Shown: positions 55,006-64,000, counted from the first letter of the stretch. The stretch is DNA of 64,000 bases from Robiginitomaculum sp. (GCA_021776515.1 JAJFFS010000017.1:124001-188000); one strand, 5' to 3'. The notes: generated by a model from the sequence alone, not told the origin. Translations and numbers: made by a program.

Positions 55006-55226
55006 TAGCCCTCAACCTTCGTTCAAAAAAACCTAGTCAGCACATAAAAGCGGTGTCACCATATTTCAGCGGTTTGTCAATTTCTATAAATTAGAATTTA
55101 TCAGCGTTCAAAATCTAACGAATTTGGTCGCCTTTTGATCTTGCTCTTGCCATAATGGTGACGGAAACTAATTAAACGGTATAATTGGCAAGACAGATTT
55201 TGGGCGTGGGAGTACTGGTGTAAGCC

Positions 55227-57677
55227 ATGCAATTGAAAACACTATGGGTTTGGACAGCCAGGCTTTTTTCACTTGGTGCCATTCTGGCATTTGTGGTTGT
55301 GATTGCGTTGGCCGTTTACGTGATTCGGGTCTCCGCAGACTTACCTTCTTATGAAGCTTTGCAGAATTATGAGCCTGCGGTGATGAGCCGGGTTCATGCT
55401 GGCGATGGTAAGCTTATCGCTGAATATGCCCGGGAACACCGGGTGTTTGTACCGAGAGATGCTATTCCCGACCATATTATTCAGGCCTTTATTTCGGCAG
55501 AGGACAAGAACTTTTATATTCATAACGGTTTGGATGTGAAAGGGATAATTCGTGCCATACTGGTGAATATCAAAAACAAGATAGAAGGGCGGCGCCTTGT
55601 TGGTGCCTCGACCCTGACTCAGCAGGTGGCGGAAAACTTTCTACTAAGCACCAACCAGCAACTTGATGCCAAAGTGCGTAAAATGGTTATCGCCGTGCGC
55701 ATGGAAAAGGTTTTGTCAAAGGACAAGATACTGGAGCTGTATCTTAACGAAATTTATCTGGGCAATCGCGCTTATGGTGTCGCAGCAGCGGCACTAAACT
55801 ATTTTGGCAAGCCGCTGGATGAACTGAATTTGGCAGAAATAGCCTATCTGGCCGCCTTGCCTAAGGGGCCCGCTAATTATGATCCGGTGCGTCATAAGGG
55901 TCGGGCCGTTGCACGGCGCAATTGGGTGCTGGGTCGTATGGTGGCTAATGGGTACATCGAAGAGGATACGGCCACGCTTTATCGTGAAGAGGATTTGGTC
56001 ATTGCCAACAGGTTGTCCGGGGCATCTTATCTGGCAGCAGAGTATTTTGTCGAAGAAGTGCGCCGCAAGGTTTTCACCATGTACGGCGAAGACCAGCTTT
56101 ATGATGGTGGCCTTTCCATTCGCACCACACTGGATACCCGTTTACAGCTTGAGGCCCGCAAGGCCCTGCGGGCCGGGCTGGAGGATTATGATCGCCGTCA
56201 TGGTTATCGAGGCGCTCTGGCCAGGCTGGATAGTCTGGAAGACTGGCAAACTAAATTAACCGAAGTCAAAACGGTATCCGATGTTGATCCGAACTGGAAC
56301 CTGGCTCTGGTGCTGGCTTTGACATCAGAGGGCGCACGGATCGGACTGTTTTCGGGACGAGAAGTGCAAATTCCACTCAGTGCGCTGGAATGGGCCAGAA
56401 AACCGGCACGAGAAGCTAAACTTGGTCCCGAAGTTACGGCACCATCGGATGTTCTGCGTGTTGGTGATGTGGTTTATGCTGAGGCTATCAAGGATACTGA
56501 GTCAGATTACGATTTGCGTCAGGTGCCTGCCGTCAATGGAGCCATCATGGCCATGGACCCCCATACCGGGCGCGTGCTGGCTCTGGTTGGCGGATACAGT
56601 TTTCAACAAAGCCAGTTTGACCGGGTGATGCAGGCGCGACGCCAGATAGGCTCGGCCTTCAAACCTTTTGTCTATGCAGCGGCACTGGATAAGGAATATA
56701 CGCCGGTAAGCCTGGTGCTGGATGCCCCTTTTATAGCTGATGGTGGTAGCCAAACCCGATTTTACAAACCGGGTAATTACGCGGAAGGCAAATTTTATGG
56801 TCTGTCTACTTTGCGCCTTGGTATTGAAAAATCCCGCAATGTCATGACAGTGCGCCTTGCCCAGCAAATGGGCATGGCACCTATTGTTGATATTGGTGTG
56901 CGTACGGGCATTTATGACCAGCTTGCCCCGGTATTGGCCATGTCATTGGGTGCCGGGGAAAGTACACCCTGGAGGATGGTGGGGGCCTATGCCAGCCTGG
57001 TCAATGGTGGCCGCAAGGTCGAGCCGACAATTCTAGACCGGGTTCAGGACCGTACTGGCAAGACGATTTATCGCCATGACCAACGCGATTGCCCCGGGTG
57101 CAATGTTATTGATGAAACTGAATATATTTTTGCAGAGCCTCACTTGCCGGAAAACCGTCCCCAGGTTCTGGATGCCGTAACGGCTTATCAAATCACCTCA
57201 ATGATGGAAGGTGTGGTACTACGCGGCACGGCCACAAGGATGCGTGCAGTGGGTAAACCACTGGCGGGCAAAACCGGCACCACTAATGATTATAAAGATG
57301 CCTGGTTTATGGGCTTTTCTCCAGATTTGGTTGTGGGCGTTTATGTGGGGTTTGATAATCCGGCCACCCTGGGCAGGGGTGAGGCTGGCGGCAGGGTGGC
57401 CGCCCCTATTGCCCGTGATTTTATGATTGATGCCCTAAAAGATGCCCCTAATGCTCCGTTTCGTATACCCGAGGGCGTGCGTCTGGTGCGTGTTAATCAG
57501 CGCACGGGCGAGTTGGCGCGCCCGGGTGATCCGGGCACTATTCTGGAGGCATTTCGGCCTGGCACAGAGCCCCGGCGCGGCGCGCAGGGTGTGCGGCTCT
57601 CAATTGGCAAGGGCCGGGCCGGTGTTGATGAGGCAGAACTGCCTGAGGAAGAGGATGATCTTGGCGGCTTGTATTGA
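55227..57677 (+). CDS. mrcA: Penicillin-binding protein 1A (bifunctional class A PBP)
   Basis: An 816-residue peptidoglycan synthase. A membrane anchor (about 12-33) is followed by the glycosyltransferase domain: ISAEDKNFYIHNGLD with its catalytic glutamate, RRLVGASTLTQQVAENFLL, LYLNEIYLGNRAYGV and AYLAALPKGPANYDP. An OB-like insert precedes the transpeptidase domain with S-x-x-K in GSAFKPFVYA, SRN in KSRNVMTV and KTGTTNDYKDAWF. The C-terminal tail is acidic. Start ATG 55227 has only a distant GGGAG. prfB follows, as in many alphaproteobacteria. Confidence 0.96.
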   Translation: MQLKTLWVWTARLFSLGAILAFVVVIALAVYVIRVSADLPSYEALQNYEPAVMSRVHAGDGKLIAEYAREHRVFVPRDAIPDHIIQAFISAEDKNFYIHNGLDVKGIIRAILVNIKNKIEGRRLVGASTLTQQVAENFLLSTNQQLDAKVRKMVIAVRMEKVLSKDKILELYLNEIYLGNRAYGVAAAALNYFGKPLDELNLAEIAYLAALPKGPANYDPVRHKGRAVARRNWVLGRMVANGYIEEDTATLYREEDLVIANRLSGASYLAAEYFVEEVRRKVFTMYGEDQLYDGGLSIRTTLDTRLQLEARKALRAGLEDYDRRHGYRGALARLDSLEDWQTKLTEVKTVSDVDPNWNLALVLALTSEGARIGLFSGREVQIPLSALEWARKPAREAKLGPEVTAPSDVLRVGDVVYAEAIKDTESDYDLRQVPAVNGAIMAMDPHTGRVLALVGGYSFQQSQFDRVMQARRQIGSAFKPFVYAAALDKEYTPVSLVLDAPFIADGGSQTRFYKPGNYAEGKFYGLSTLRLGIEKSRNVMTVRLAQQMGMAPIVDIGVRTGIYDQLAPVLAMSLGAGESTPWRMVGAYASLVNGGRKVEPTILDRVQDRTGKTIYRHDQRDCPGCNVIDETEYIFAEPHLPENRPQVLDAVTAYQITSMMEGVVLRGTATRMRAVGKPLAGKTGTTNDYKDAWFMGFSPDLVVGVYVGFDNPATLGRGEAGGRVAAPIARDFMIDALKDAPNAPFRIPEGVRLVRVNQRTGELARPGDPGTILEAFRPGTEPRRGAQGVRLSIGKGRAGVDEAELPEEEDDLGGLY

Positions 57678-57733
57678 TCGCGCCGCACCTTTAATGCCTA
57701 AACAGAAATTTAATACTAGGGAATCGGAAATCC

Positions 57734-58844
57734 ATGCGCGCCGAATTACAAACCCATGTTCTGAACATCAAGCAGTCGATAGAACTGCTAAGGAGGCGTC
57801 TTTGACTGGGATAACGCCCAGAAACGCCTTGATGAGCTAAACGCTCGCGCCGAAGAGCCCGGTTTTTGGGATAGCCCGATGGCTGCGCAGAAATTGATGC
57901 GCGAACGTAACCGGCTGGAAAAAGCCATGGACGATGTTATCGCCATGCAAAACGACCTCGCCGATGCCATAGAGCTGACACAAATGGCCGAGGAAGAAGG
58001 CGATGACGAGCTGGAAGCCGAAGTGACTCAATCTGTTGATGAGCTGACCCGGCGTGCACGTGCGGCGGAACTGGAAGCGCTGTTATCGGGCGAGGCCGAT
58101 GCCAATGACGCCTTTGTAGAAATTCATGCCGGGGCCGGCGGTACAGAAAGTCAGGACTGGGCCTCGATGCTGCAACGTATGTATATGCGCTGGGCGCAAT
58201 CACGCGGCTATAAGGTTGAACTTATAGAGGAGCAGGCTGGCGAGGAAGCCGGCATAAAATCCTGCACCATGTTGTTTAAGGGCGAAAATGCCTTTGGCTG
58301 GTCCAAAACCGAATCCGGTGTTCATCGTCTGGTGCGCATCTCACCCTATGATTCAAGCGCCCGCCGCCATACCAGTTTTGCCTCCGTCTGGGTGTATCCA
58401 TTGGTCGATGACACCATTGATATAGACATTGAAGACAAGGACGTGCGCACCGACACCTATCGCGCCAGCGGGGCCGGGGGGCAGCACATCAATAAAACAG
58501 ATAGCGCCATTCGTCTGACCCACATTCCCACCGGCATTGTGGTGCAGTGTCAGAACGATCGCTCGCAACACAAAAACCGTTCCACCGCATGGGATATGCT
58601 GCGCGCGCGTCTATATGAGCGCGAACTGGAAGAACGCGAAGCCGCCGCCCAGGCCGAGGCCGATTCCAAATCTGAAATTGGCTGGGGGCATCAAATTCGC
58701 TCTTATGTCCTGCAACCCTATCAGATGGTCAAGGATTTGCGCACAAACGTGGAAACCTCCAACACCGGCGCGGTACTGGATGGAGATCTGGATGCGTTTA
58801 TGGCGGCGGCACTGTCGCAACGTGTTGGCGGCGAAGAGACCTAA
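57734..58844 (+). CDS. prfB: Peptide chain release factor 2, needing programmed +1 frameshift
   Basis: RF2 for UGA and UAA stops. The gene starts at ATG 57734 and reads [11 protein letters not shown]... for 23 codons to an in-frame TGA at 57803-57805. A +1 shift there gives [23 protein letters not shown] and continues to 58844, about 369 residues in all. GGQ is present in [16 protein letters not shown]. The stop-recognition loop, SPF in E. coli, reads SPY here ([16 protein letters not shown]). The continuous open frame alone (from 57879) would lack the N-terminal domain, so the full gene must include the shift. It overlaps the convergent cfa end by 4 bp. Confidence 0.95.
57791..57806 (+). promoter_or_regulatory. 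Programmed +1 frameshift site of prfB
   Basis: AGGAGG-CGT-CTT-TGA-C: a Shine-Dalgarno-like stimulator three bases before the slippery CTT, then the in-frame UGA followed by C. This is the spacing of the classic autoregulatory RF2 site (AGGGGG-TAT-CTT-TGA-C in E. coli). Low RF2 stalls at UGA and promotes slipping to make more RF2. Confidence 0.95.
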
Positions 58845-60070
58845 AGTCCACGTTTTTTCAAGGCCCGTTCGTTCTTGCCAATGAAGTCCCGGGTGATCGG
58901 CACATCGTCGCGCAGGTGCGACAGGATCAAGTGGAAATTCATATTGGTGCCATACTTGAACCCCAGCGCAACGCCGGTGAGATAGAACTCCCACATGCGG
59001 CAAAAGCGTTCGTCATAAAGTTCGCGGGCTTCGTCCCAGTGGGCCAGAAAACGCTCCAGCCAGTGCATGATGGTGTAATGGTAGTGCAGTCGCCAGACCT
59101 CGCAATCATCCACCCACAGGCCCACCCGTTCAACCGAGGCGAAGGCTTCAGAAATAGATGGCGAATAGCCGCCCGGAAAAATGTATTTGCGGATAAAGGC
59201 ATTGGTGGCGCCCGGCGGATTTTGCCGCCCGATAGAATGAATGAGCGCCCGCCCACCGGGTTTTAAAAGGCTTTGAACGGCACTGAAATATTCATCCAGA
59301 TGTTGTGCCCCCACGTGTTCGATCATGCCCACCGAGACAATGCGGTCATACTTTTGCGTCACCTCGCGATAGTCCTGATATTCAAAGCTGGCCCGCTCGG
59401 TGAGGTTCATCTCCTCGGCCCGCGCATTGGCCACGCGCAATTGTTCCTTGGCAAGCGCGATGCCGGTGACTTTCACATCCGCCACTTGCGCCAGATACAA
59501 CCCCATACCGCCCCAGCCACAGCCAATGTCCAGAACGCTCATGCCATCTTCAAGATCCAGCTTGGCGGCGATGAGACGTTTCTTGGCCAGTTGCGCCTCT
59601 TCCAGCGTGTCTTTCTTGGGGTTAACGAAATACCCGCAGGAATATTGCATGTCCGTATCCAGAAACATGCGGTACAGGTCCTCGGTCAAATCGTAATGGT
59701 GCGAGGCATTTTCCTGTGATTTGGCAATCGGGTTAAACTCATGAATGCGCTTTAGGGATTTGCGTACCCGTCGCACCAGATTTTGCACCGGGTGCTTGGT
59801 CATGTTCTTGGTGTTCATCACCATTAATGACAGGAAGTCCAGCAACCTTGCGCCGTTCTCAAACGTCAACGTGCCATCCATATAGGCTTCTGCGGCGGCA
59901 ATGTCGGGCTTGAAGACCAGGCGCGTGTAAAGTTTGGGATCGTGAATATGGATGGTGACCACTGGTTCTGCCGGTGATCCGGCAAACGTGTGCATTTTCC
60001 CGTTATGATCTTTAACGTGCAAGGTGCCTTGCGAGATCAGCTTGTTCAATAGTGTTGATAAAAGAAGCAT
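58841..60070 (-). CDS. cfa: Cyclopropane-fatty-acyl-phospholipid synthase
   Basis: A 409-residue SAM-dependent methyltransferase that adds a methylene bridge to unsaturated acyl chains of membrane lipids. After an N-terminal SCP2-like region ([31 protein letters not shown]) comes [25 protein letters not shown], the SAM-binding loop [32 protein letters not shown] and [14 protein letters not shown]. All are characteristic of CFA synthases. Convergent with prfB, and about 80 bp downstream of the ligase gene on the same strand; a link to lipoate assembly is not implied. Confidence 0.95.
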   Translation of the reverse strand: MLLLSTLLNKLISQGTLHVKDHNGKMHTFAGSPAEPVVTIHIHDPKLYTRLVFKPDIAAAEAYMDGTLTFENGARLLDFLSLMVMNTKNMTKHPVQNLVRRVRKSLKRIHEFNPIAKSQENASHHYDLTEDLYRMFLDTDMQYSCGYFVNPKKDTLEEAQLAKKRLIAAKLDLEDGMSVLDIGCGWGGMGLYLAQVADVKVTGIALAKEQLRVANARAEEMNLTERASFEYQDYREVTQKYDRIVSVGMIEHVGAQHLDEYFSAVQSLLKPGGRALIHSIGRQNPPGATNAFIRKYIFPGGYSPSISEAFASVERVGLWVDDCEVWRLHYHYTIMHWLERFLAHWDEARELYDERFCRMWEFYLTGVALGFKYGTNMNFHLILSHLRDDVPITRDFIGKNERALKKRGL

Positions 60071-60149
60071 GAAGCTACCCCGTATGTGTTCCTCACCCTT
60101 CTAGCGGGCAAAAGCGCACTTGTGCAGGGGGCAACGCATTTGTGATGCG

Positions 60150-61217
60150 TTATTTTACGGCAGCATTAATGGCGCGGGCAAAATCATCAGGCGTGGCGCT
60201 AAGCATACTGGCATTGGCGGCTTGAAAGAATGCCGCAATATGCGGGCCAATTTCATCCACCGGCACGCGGCGTAAAGAAGCCTCCAGGTCATAGATAATT
60301 CGTGGTGGGGTAACGAAAAAATCACCAGTGAACAACACTTCGCGCAGGCGTTCATTGCGTGCACCTTCCAGGCGGACAAAGGCGTTTACCGTCCCGCCTG
60401 CGCCGGTATAGGTGCCGCATAGCACGCCCGATTCTCGTGCCGGATCATCAATTTCAGCGACAAATTCGTCTGTCCCGATTTCTTCTTCAAAGTGTTCAAT
60501 GGCGCCTTGTTCTTCCGCATTGGTAATCTCACCCAAAACCGGGTTAAGGCCCAGCCGCTCGGCAAAACCTTGTGTCAGTGCCGTTTGCACAGTTTCCATA
60601 TCGGGGGTTTTATCGCCCAAAAGCGCCCTTAGGCACGTTACCCTGTTGGCGGCATTATCCAGTGCTTTACGTTCCAGTTTGGCCTTGGCCACATTCAGGG
60701 CAGCGAACATTTTTTCCGGGTTCAGATCGACCAGTACTGTACCTTGATAAATGAGCGTGTCCCCATCAAAAAATCCACCAGTGCCAGAGATTTTCTGCCC
60801 CTCAACCTCAATGTCATTGCGCGGGCGGTAGTGGGCCTCTACGCCCAGTTTGGACAACCCCAGGGCAACCGCTTCGCAAATCATTTTGGCAACGGCTCCC
60901 AGATCCGTCGTTCCCAGAATTTTTCGTGAGAACACCAGCGACCAGCCAAGCTGTCCTTCATCAAGATAGATCGCTCCTCCGCCGGTTATACGTCGCCCGA
61001 CCTCAATCCCGCGTTTGGCGCATTCTTCTTGTCTGATTTCCTGAGATAACGCCTGATGGCGGCCCAGAAGTGCCACCGGCCTGAAATGTATAAAGCGGAT
61101 GGTGTCGGGAATTATATCATCTTTGTGCGCATCGATCATCGCTTGATCGAAGGCGATGTTTTGCCGCCCTTGGCGCAGGCCGGTATCAATGACACGAAAG
61201 GTGGGGCGGGCAGACAT
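60150..61217 (-). CDS. Lipoate-protein ligase, two-domain sLpl(AB)-type
   Basis: A 355-residue ligase. The N-terminal LplA-type catalytic domain has the lipoyl-AMP site RRITGGGAIYLDEGQLGWS (RRxTGGG at 75-81), RPRNDIEVEGQKISGTGG with the conserved lysine and YQGTVLVDLN. From about residue 245 a separate C-terminal domain follows (GTYTGAGGTVNAFVRLEGARNERLREVLFTGDFFVTPPRIIYDLEASLR), equivalent to the LplB accessory part. Such fused ligases serve the sulfur-oxidation LbpA pathway and are distinct from the housekeeping LplA/LipB. It is the last gene after two radical-SAM genes. Start ATG 61217 has a weak ribosome-binding site. Confidence 0.87.
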   Translation of the reverse strand: MSARPTFRVIDTGLRQGRQNIAFDQAMIDAHKDDIIPDTIRFIHFRPVALLGRHQALSQEIRQEECAKRGIEVGRRITGGGAIYLDEGQLGWSLVFSRKILGTTDLGAVAKMICEAVALGLSKLGVEAHYRPRNDIEVEGQKISGTGGFFDGDTLIYQGTVLVDLNPEKMFAALNVAKAKLERKALDNAANRVTCLRALLGDKTPDMETVQTALTQGFAERLGLNPVLGEITNAEEQGAIEHFEEEIGTDEFVAEIDDPARESGVLCGTYTGAGGTVNAFVRLEGARNERLREVLFTGDFFVTPPRIIYDLEASLRRVPVDEIGPHIAAFFQAANASMLSATPDDFARAINAAVK

Positions 61218-61240
61218 GGGCTAAACTTTCGTTTCTCCCT

Positions 61241-61319
61241 CTCCTTCGACAAGATCAGGATAAGGACTGAAAAATGCGGTAGAGGATAACATGCCCTCAT
61301 CCTGAGCTTGTCGAAGGAG
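61241..61319. repeat. Inverted pair of the CTTCGACAAG...CTTGTCGAAG element
   Basis: Left arm CTCCTTCGACAAGATCAGGA (61241-) and right arm TCCTGAGCTTGTCGAAGGAG (-61319) form a long imperfect stem between the radical-SAM and ligase genes. The same element is tandemly arrayed at 38804-39021. Confidence 0.8.
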
Positions 61320-61329
61320 GGGCAGAGCG

Positions 61330-62622
61330 TCAATAGTCCTCCAGATCATCGCCTTCCTCATAACTCTCGCCAGGCTTTTGCATATCCAGTTGATGGCGGA
61401 TGCGGCGTAGATCCACTGCGGCGGGCTGGAATGGGTAGGAGGCAATGTCTGATGGCGGGCTATCGCCATAGGGGCGATCACAGGCGGAAATATCTTCGGC
61501 AAATTTGCCCGGGCAGCCCGAGGTGCGAAAGGCAAGCCCGGCATCAATAACCGCATCCAGCTCGCCCGAAGGCAGGCCAAACTCTACCACGCGACCTTCG
61601 CTATCAAATTTCATCTGATCTACGCGCACGCCAAAATAGTCGATCAAATAACGGCCCAGTTGCACCCGTCGCCATTGATCGCGGGGTGTGGCGGGCAAGT
61701 GGTCCATGAGTGAGCCTTTTTCCGGGTAAAAACAGAACATATGGCTGTGACCACCCATATCGACCAATTGTTGCACCAGCTCAAGGATTTCAAACTCGGT
61801 CTCGCCCATGCCGACAATAATGTGCGCGCCAAATTTTTGCGAGCCAAAAATATCCCGCGCATCCATCAGTATTTCCCAATATTTCTTCCAGCTATGGGGC
61901 GATTGCACGCCTTTGCCACGGGTGCGGTCAAAAAGCGTTGGCGTGGCGGCATCCAGTGCAACAGTAAAAATATCCGAGCCCATATCGCGCAAGGTCTGCA
62001 CATCGCTGCGCTGCATGGTGGTGGGGTTGGAAAGTATGGAGATGGGCATGGCATCCGGGTCCACATGATCGGTCCATGTTTTCAAAACGCTCACCGTGTC
62101 CTCGTCAGAACGCGGGTGGGTGATCATGGAAATGCACATGCGGTGAAACGGGCTGGCCGCCGGGTCTTCGCCAACGATCTGGGCAATTTTGGCCATGGGA
62201 ACGCTGGGCCAGTCAACACGAATAAAATTACGGTCCGCATAGTCGCGGTCGGCCTCGCGGTGACGGGCCAGCCCGCAATAGGCACAATTGGCGCGGCAGC
62301 CTTCGGGATAGGTCAACAAGATATTCAGGCACCGCGTACAGCCGCAACGGTGCATTTTACCGGGCATAATGCCCAGCGTTAGCGCCGCCGCCGTGGAAAG
62401 TTGAACATATTCCGGCGAGGTCATATTGGGCGTCTGGATATTATTGTTGGGCAAGTAAAGCCCTTCGGGGCGCGTATCTGCCGCCTTCACCCGGCCACCA
62501 TTGCGCGCCTCGGCAGGGGTTTGCCCCGGGCTGCGTGGTGCCATCACATCATAGGGGTTGAAATCTAGAGCATCAGCCCCGGTATCTGCTGGCCCGGCAT
62601 TTTCAGGTTTCAAACAAGTCAT
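61330..62622 (-). CDS. Radical SAM lipoyl synthase component (LipS1/LipS2-type)
   Basis: A 430-residue radical-SAM protein. The SAM cluster is C109-x3-C113-x2-C116 (PEGCRANCAYCGLAR). Just before it lies C93-G-C95-T-R-C98 (HRCGCTRCLN), and late in the protein RTSGCPGKFAEDISACDRPYGDS; these could ligate the auxiliary cluster that donates sulfur, as in lipoyl synthases. Together with the next gene it fits the LipS1/LipS2 pair that replaces LipA in the sLpl(AB) pathway. Which of the two is LipS1 cannot be settled here. ATG 62622 follows GAGGA. The protein ends in an acidic tail. Confidence 0.82.
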   Translation of the reverse strand: MTCLKPENAGPADTGADALDFNPYDVMAPRSPGQTPAEARNGGRVKAADTRPEGLYLPNNNIQTPNMTSPEYVQLSTAAALTLGIMPGKMHRCGCTRCLNILLTYPEGCRANCAYCGLARHREADRDYADRNFIRVDWPSVPMAKIAQIVGEDPAASPFHRMCISMITHPRSDEDTVSVLKTWTDHVDPDAMPISILSNPTTMQRSDVQTLRDMGSDIFTVALDAATPTLFDRTRGKGVQSPHSWKKYWEILMDARDIFGSQKFGAHIIVGMGETEFEILELVQQLVDMGGHSHMFCFYPEKGSLMDHLPATPRDQWRRVQLGRYLIDYFGVRVDQMKFDSEGRVVEFGLPSGELDAVIDAGLAFRTSGCPGKFAEDISACDRPYGDSPPSDIASYPFQPAAVDLRRIRHQLDMQKPGESYEEGDDLEDY

Positions 62623-62644
62623 ATTTCAAAATTTCCTCGTCTTC

Positions 62645-63682
62645 TCAGGCCGCGCAAGTGGCCGAGGTTTGTGCAGATTGACTACCGCCAATTTTAATGG
62701 CGCAACAGGCATGTTCTTGATGATAGGGGCGGCCAATGGCCTCAGAGATAGCAACCGCACCATCGGCGGGAAAGGCAATGCCATCAAGACCGGCCATAAC
62801 CGCATAGGCATCGGTTACGCGTTTGTGCATGCCCGGTGGTCGGGCGCAACCCAGCAAAACCTGCTTATCGGGCAGGCGTTGCCGTGCACCCAAAAATATA
62901 CGCCCTACATCAGAGGTGGAGGGGGTTTTGAAGGTGCCAGGCTTGGCGTAAAACGGCATAATAACCACCAGTACCAGAGCATGCACGTCATAGCGGCTGA
63001 CAATGTCCAGCGCGTTTTTCTCGCCTAATATTTCTCCATAGTGAAGCCCCACCACAATGTGCGGAGTGACTTTCAGGTTGGTAGAGGTCAGCGCCGCCAG
63101 TGTTGCCTCAAAATCGGCCACCGGGCGGTCCAGTTTATAAACCTGTTTGATGGTATCTTGCGCCCCGATAACATCCATCATCGCCGAATCAACGCCGGCA
63201 GCCTCCATGCGTTTGGCGGCGGGTTCATCAAGAAGCGCTGTGTGAATGGCAACCTGTAAGTGTGGGAAATCATGCTTTAGCTTTTCTACCACGGGCAGGT
63301 AGCGCTCATAACGAATTTCATTTTTCTTGTTGGAACCACCGGAGAGTAAAAATCCTTGCAGATTTTGCAGCACCACCATATCGCGCACCTGGCGGTCCAG
63401 ATGTTCCGGTTTGGTAGCCGGGATCATTGGTTCCAGTATTTTTTTCTGGCAATGGTCACAGTTCAGCGCACATCCGCCAGCGGTAATGGAAAAGGCGGGG
63501 AAGGAATTTTTACCGCAACCGGCAAGCTCGGATGATTCGTATTCCTTGAACGTTGGCGTGGAAAAGCGAATGGGACGGGCTATGGCTTGGGCGGCATTGG
63601 CCTCAAAGGCACGGATGAGGTTTGCATCAAGTTCCGCATCTTCCAGCGCCTCTATTCGCAATGCGCTTTGTTGCCAATTCAT
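62645..63682 (-). CDS. Radical SAM lipoyl synthase component (LipS1/LipS2-type), second subunit
   Basis: A 345-residue radical-SAM protein with C71-x3-C75-x2-C78 (AGGCALNCDHCQKK), a preceding C56 (ELAGCGKNSFPAFSITAGG) and a late LLGCARPPGMHKR that may complete a second cluster. It carries the fold elements FLLSGGSNKKNEIRYERYL and VTPHIVVGLHYGEILGE. With its 430-residue neighbour 22 bp downstream it forms the two-protein lipoyl synthase arrangement. I start at ATG 63682; the frame is open to 63769 but that would add a cysteine-rich peptide reaching the divergent gene. It probably inserts sulfur at C6 or C8 of octanoyl-LbpA. Confidence 0.82.
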   Translation of the reverse strand: MNWQQSALRIEALEDAELDANLIRAFEANAAQAIARPIRFSTPTFKEYESSELAGCGKNSFPAFSITAGGCALNCDHCQKKILEPMIPATKPEHLDRQVRDMVVLQNLQGFLLSGGSNKKNEIRYERYLPVVEKLKHDFPHLQVAIHTALLDEPAAKRMEAAGVDSAMMDVIGAQDTIKQVYKLDRPVADFEATLAALTSTNLKVTPHIVVGLHYGEILGEKNALDIVSRYDVHALVLVVIMPFYAKPGTFKTPSTSDVGRIFLGARQRLPDKQVLLGCARPPGMHKRVTDAYAVMAGLDGIAFPADGAVAISEAIGRPYHQEHACCAIKIGGSQSAQTSATCAA

Positions 63683-63774
63683 CCCAATTCCACTCCAGCG
63701 GTAGTCAATATGAGTTATTTCTAATATACAGTTTGCCAGTATGTTACAAGCATCGCAAGGGGTTTGCATTTTTA

Positions 63775-64000
63775 ATGAAATATCTATCTGTCATACAGCA
63801 CACCTCGGCTGAATATCTGGGCCTGATGGAAGATCATCTGGAGGGGCGGCGCATCCGCTTTAACTATGCGCGGCCCTTTACTGAAACGGGCAGACCGCCA
63901 GACATAAATACGCTTGGCGATGGCCTTGTGCTGCTGGGCGGCGGTCCGTGGGGTAGTGCGGGGGGGAGCAGTGCTGGGGGTCGTGATGTGCCAACCCTTG
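63775..64000 (+). CDS. Glutamine amidotransferase-like (GMP synthase-like class I), cut by window end
   Basis: ATG 63775, with AAGGGG at 63757-63762, opens a frame still open at the window end (75 residues). It reads MKYLSVIQHTSAEYLGLMED and GLVLLGGGPWGSAGG, the N-terminal pattern of class I glutamine amidotransferases related to the GMP synthase glutaminase domain. The catalytic Cys and His-Glu would lie beyond the edge. Genes of this kind (gat) accompany sLpl(AB)/LipS clusters in sulfur oxidisers. It diverges from the lipS genes over a shared 92-bp promoter region. Confidence 0.7.
   Translation, partial: MKYLSVIQHTSAEYLGLMEDHLEGRRIRFNYARPFTETGRPPDINTLGDGLVLLGGGPWGSAGGSSAGGRDVPTL

Overview
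The window looks like chromosomal DNA of an alphaproteobacterium. The evidence is the gene content and local order (slt-dapA-smpB; rne diverging from amiC, followed by mrcA and prfB), a single B12-dependent class II ribonucleotide reductase, alphaproteobacterial-style ParC and RF2, and a CAU-anticodon tRNA with encoded CCA. Most genes appear to have intermediate GC by eye; one orphan (469-1167) is strikingly AT-rich. The genus cannot be named from the sequence alone.

Layout. 1-425: 3' end of threonine dehydrogenase. 469-1167: AT-rich orphan membrane protein. 1513-9740: a tight nucleoside catabolism operon, cdd-PNP-deoC-ALDH16-deoA-deoB-add, that should take nucleosides to free bases, deoxyribose-phosphate, glyceraldehyde-3-phosphate and acetaldehyde, with a two-domain aldehyde dehydrogenase probably oxidising the aldehyde. 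9730-11828: feoAB iron uptake on the opposite strand with a Fur-like site. 11990-17886: amidohydrolase, lytic transglycosylase, dapA-smpB and a secreted pentapeptide-repeat protein. 17935-26393: nrdJ, a response regulator, parC, and a LemA/M48 protease pair.

26489-33818 is the most distinctive region: a sulfur-oxidising heterodisulfide-reductase-like (sHdr) operon in the order dsrE-hdrC1-hdrB1-hdrA-hyp-hdrC2-hdrB2-orf138-lbpA. It is preceded by a promoter whose spacer is filled by a perfect palindrome. LbpA is a GcvH-like lipoate-binding protein dedicated to this pathway. At the right end of the window (60150-64000) lies a second, matching locus: an unusual two-domain lipoate-protein ligase, two radical-SAM proteins of the LipS1/LipS2 type, and a divergent glutamine-amidotransferase-like gene. 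This is the expected set for assembling lipoate on LbpA. The two loci together suggest a lipoate-dependent cytoplasmic sulfur-oxidation system.

33999-43008: a TetA-like MFS transporter, tgt (with an eroded zinc site), a lipoprotein, an acyl-CoA carboxylase beta subunit, an 850-bp block of palindromic repeats, a DUF302 protein, an HD-domain protein and a DPP-IV-like peptidase. 43174-43250: tRNA. 43540-51264 (minus strand): a possible degenerate GGDEF/EAL protein, a beta-propeller protein, a DsbA-like protein, an M48-TPR protease and RNase E with a repetitive basic tail. 51655-58844: amiC, a secreted repeat protein, a DoxX-like protein, mrcA and prfB with a programmed +1 frameshift. 58841-60070: cfa.

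Several families of GC-rich palindromic intergenic repeats are scattered through the window, including one copy inside the sHdr operon. I saw no transposase, integrase, CRISPR array or rRNA.
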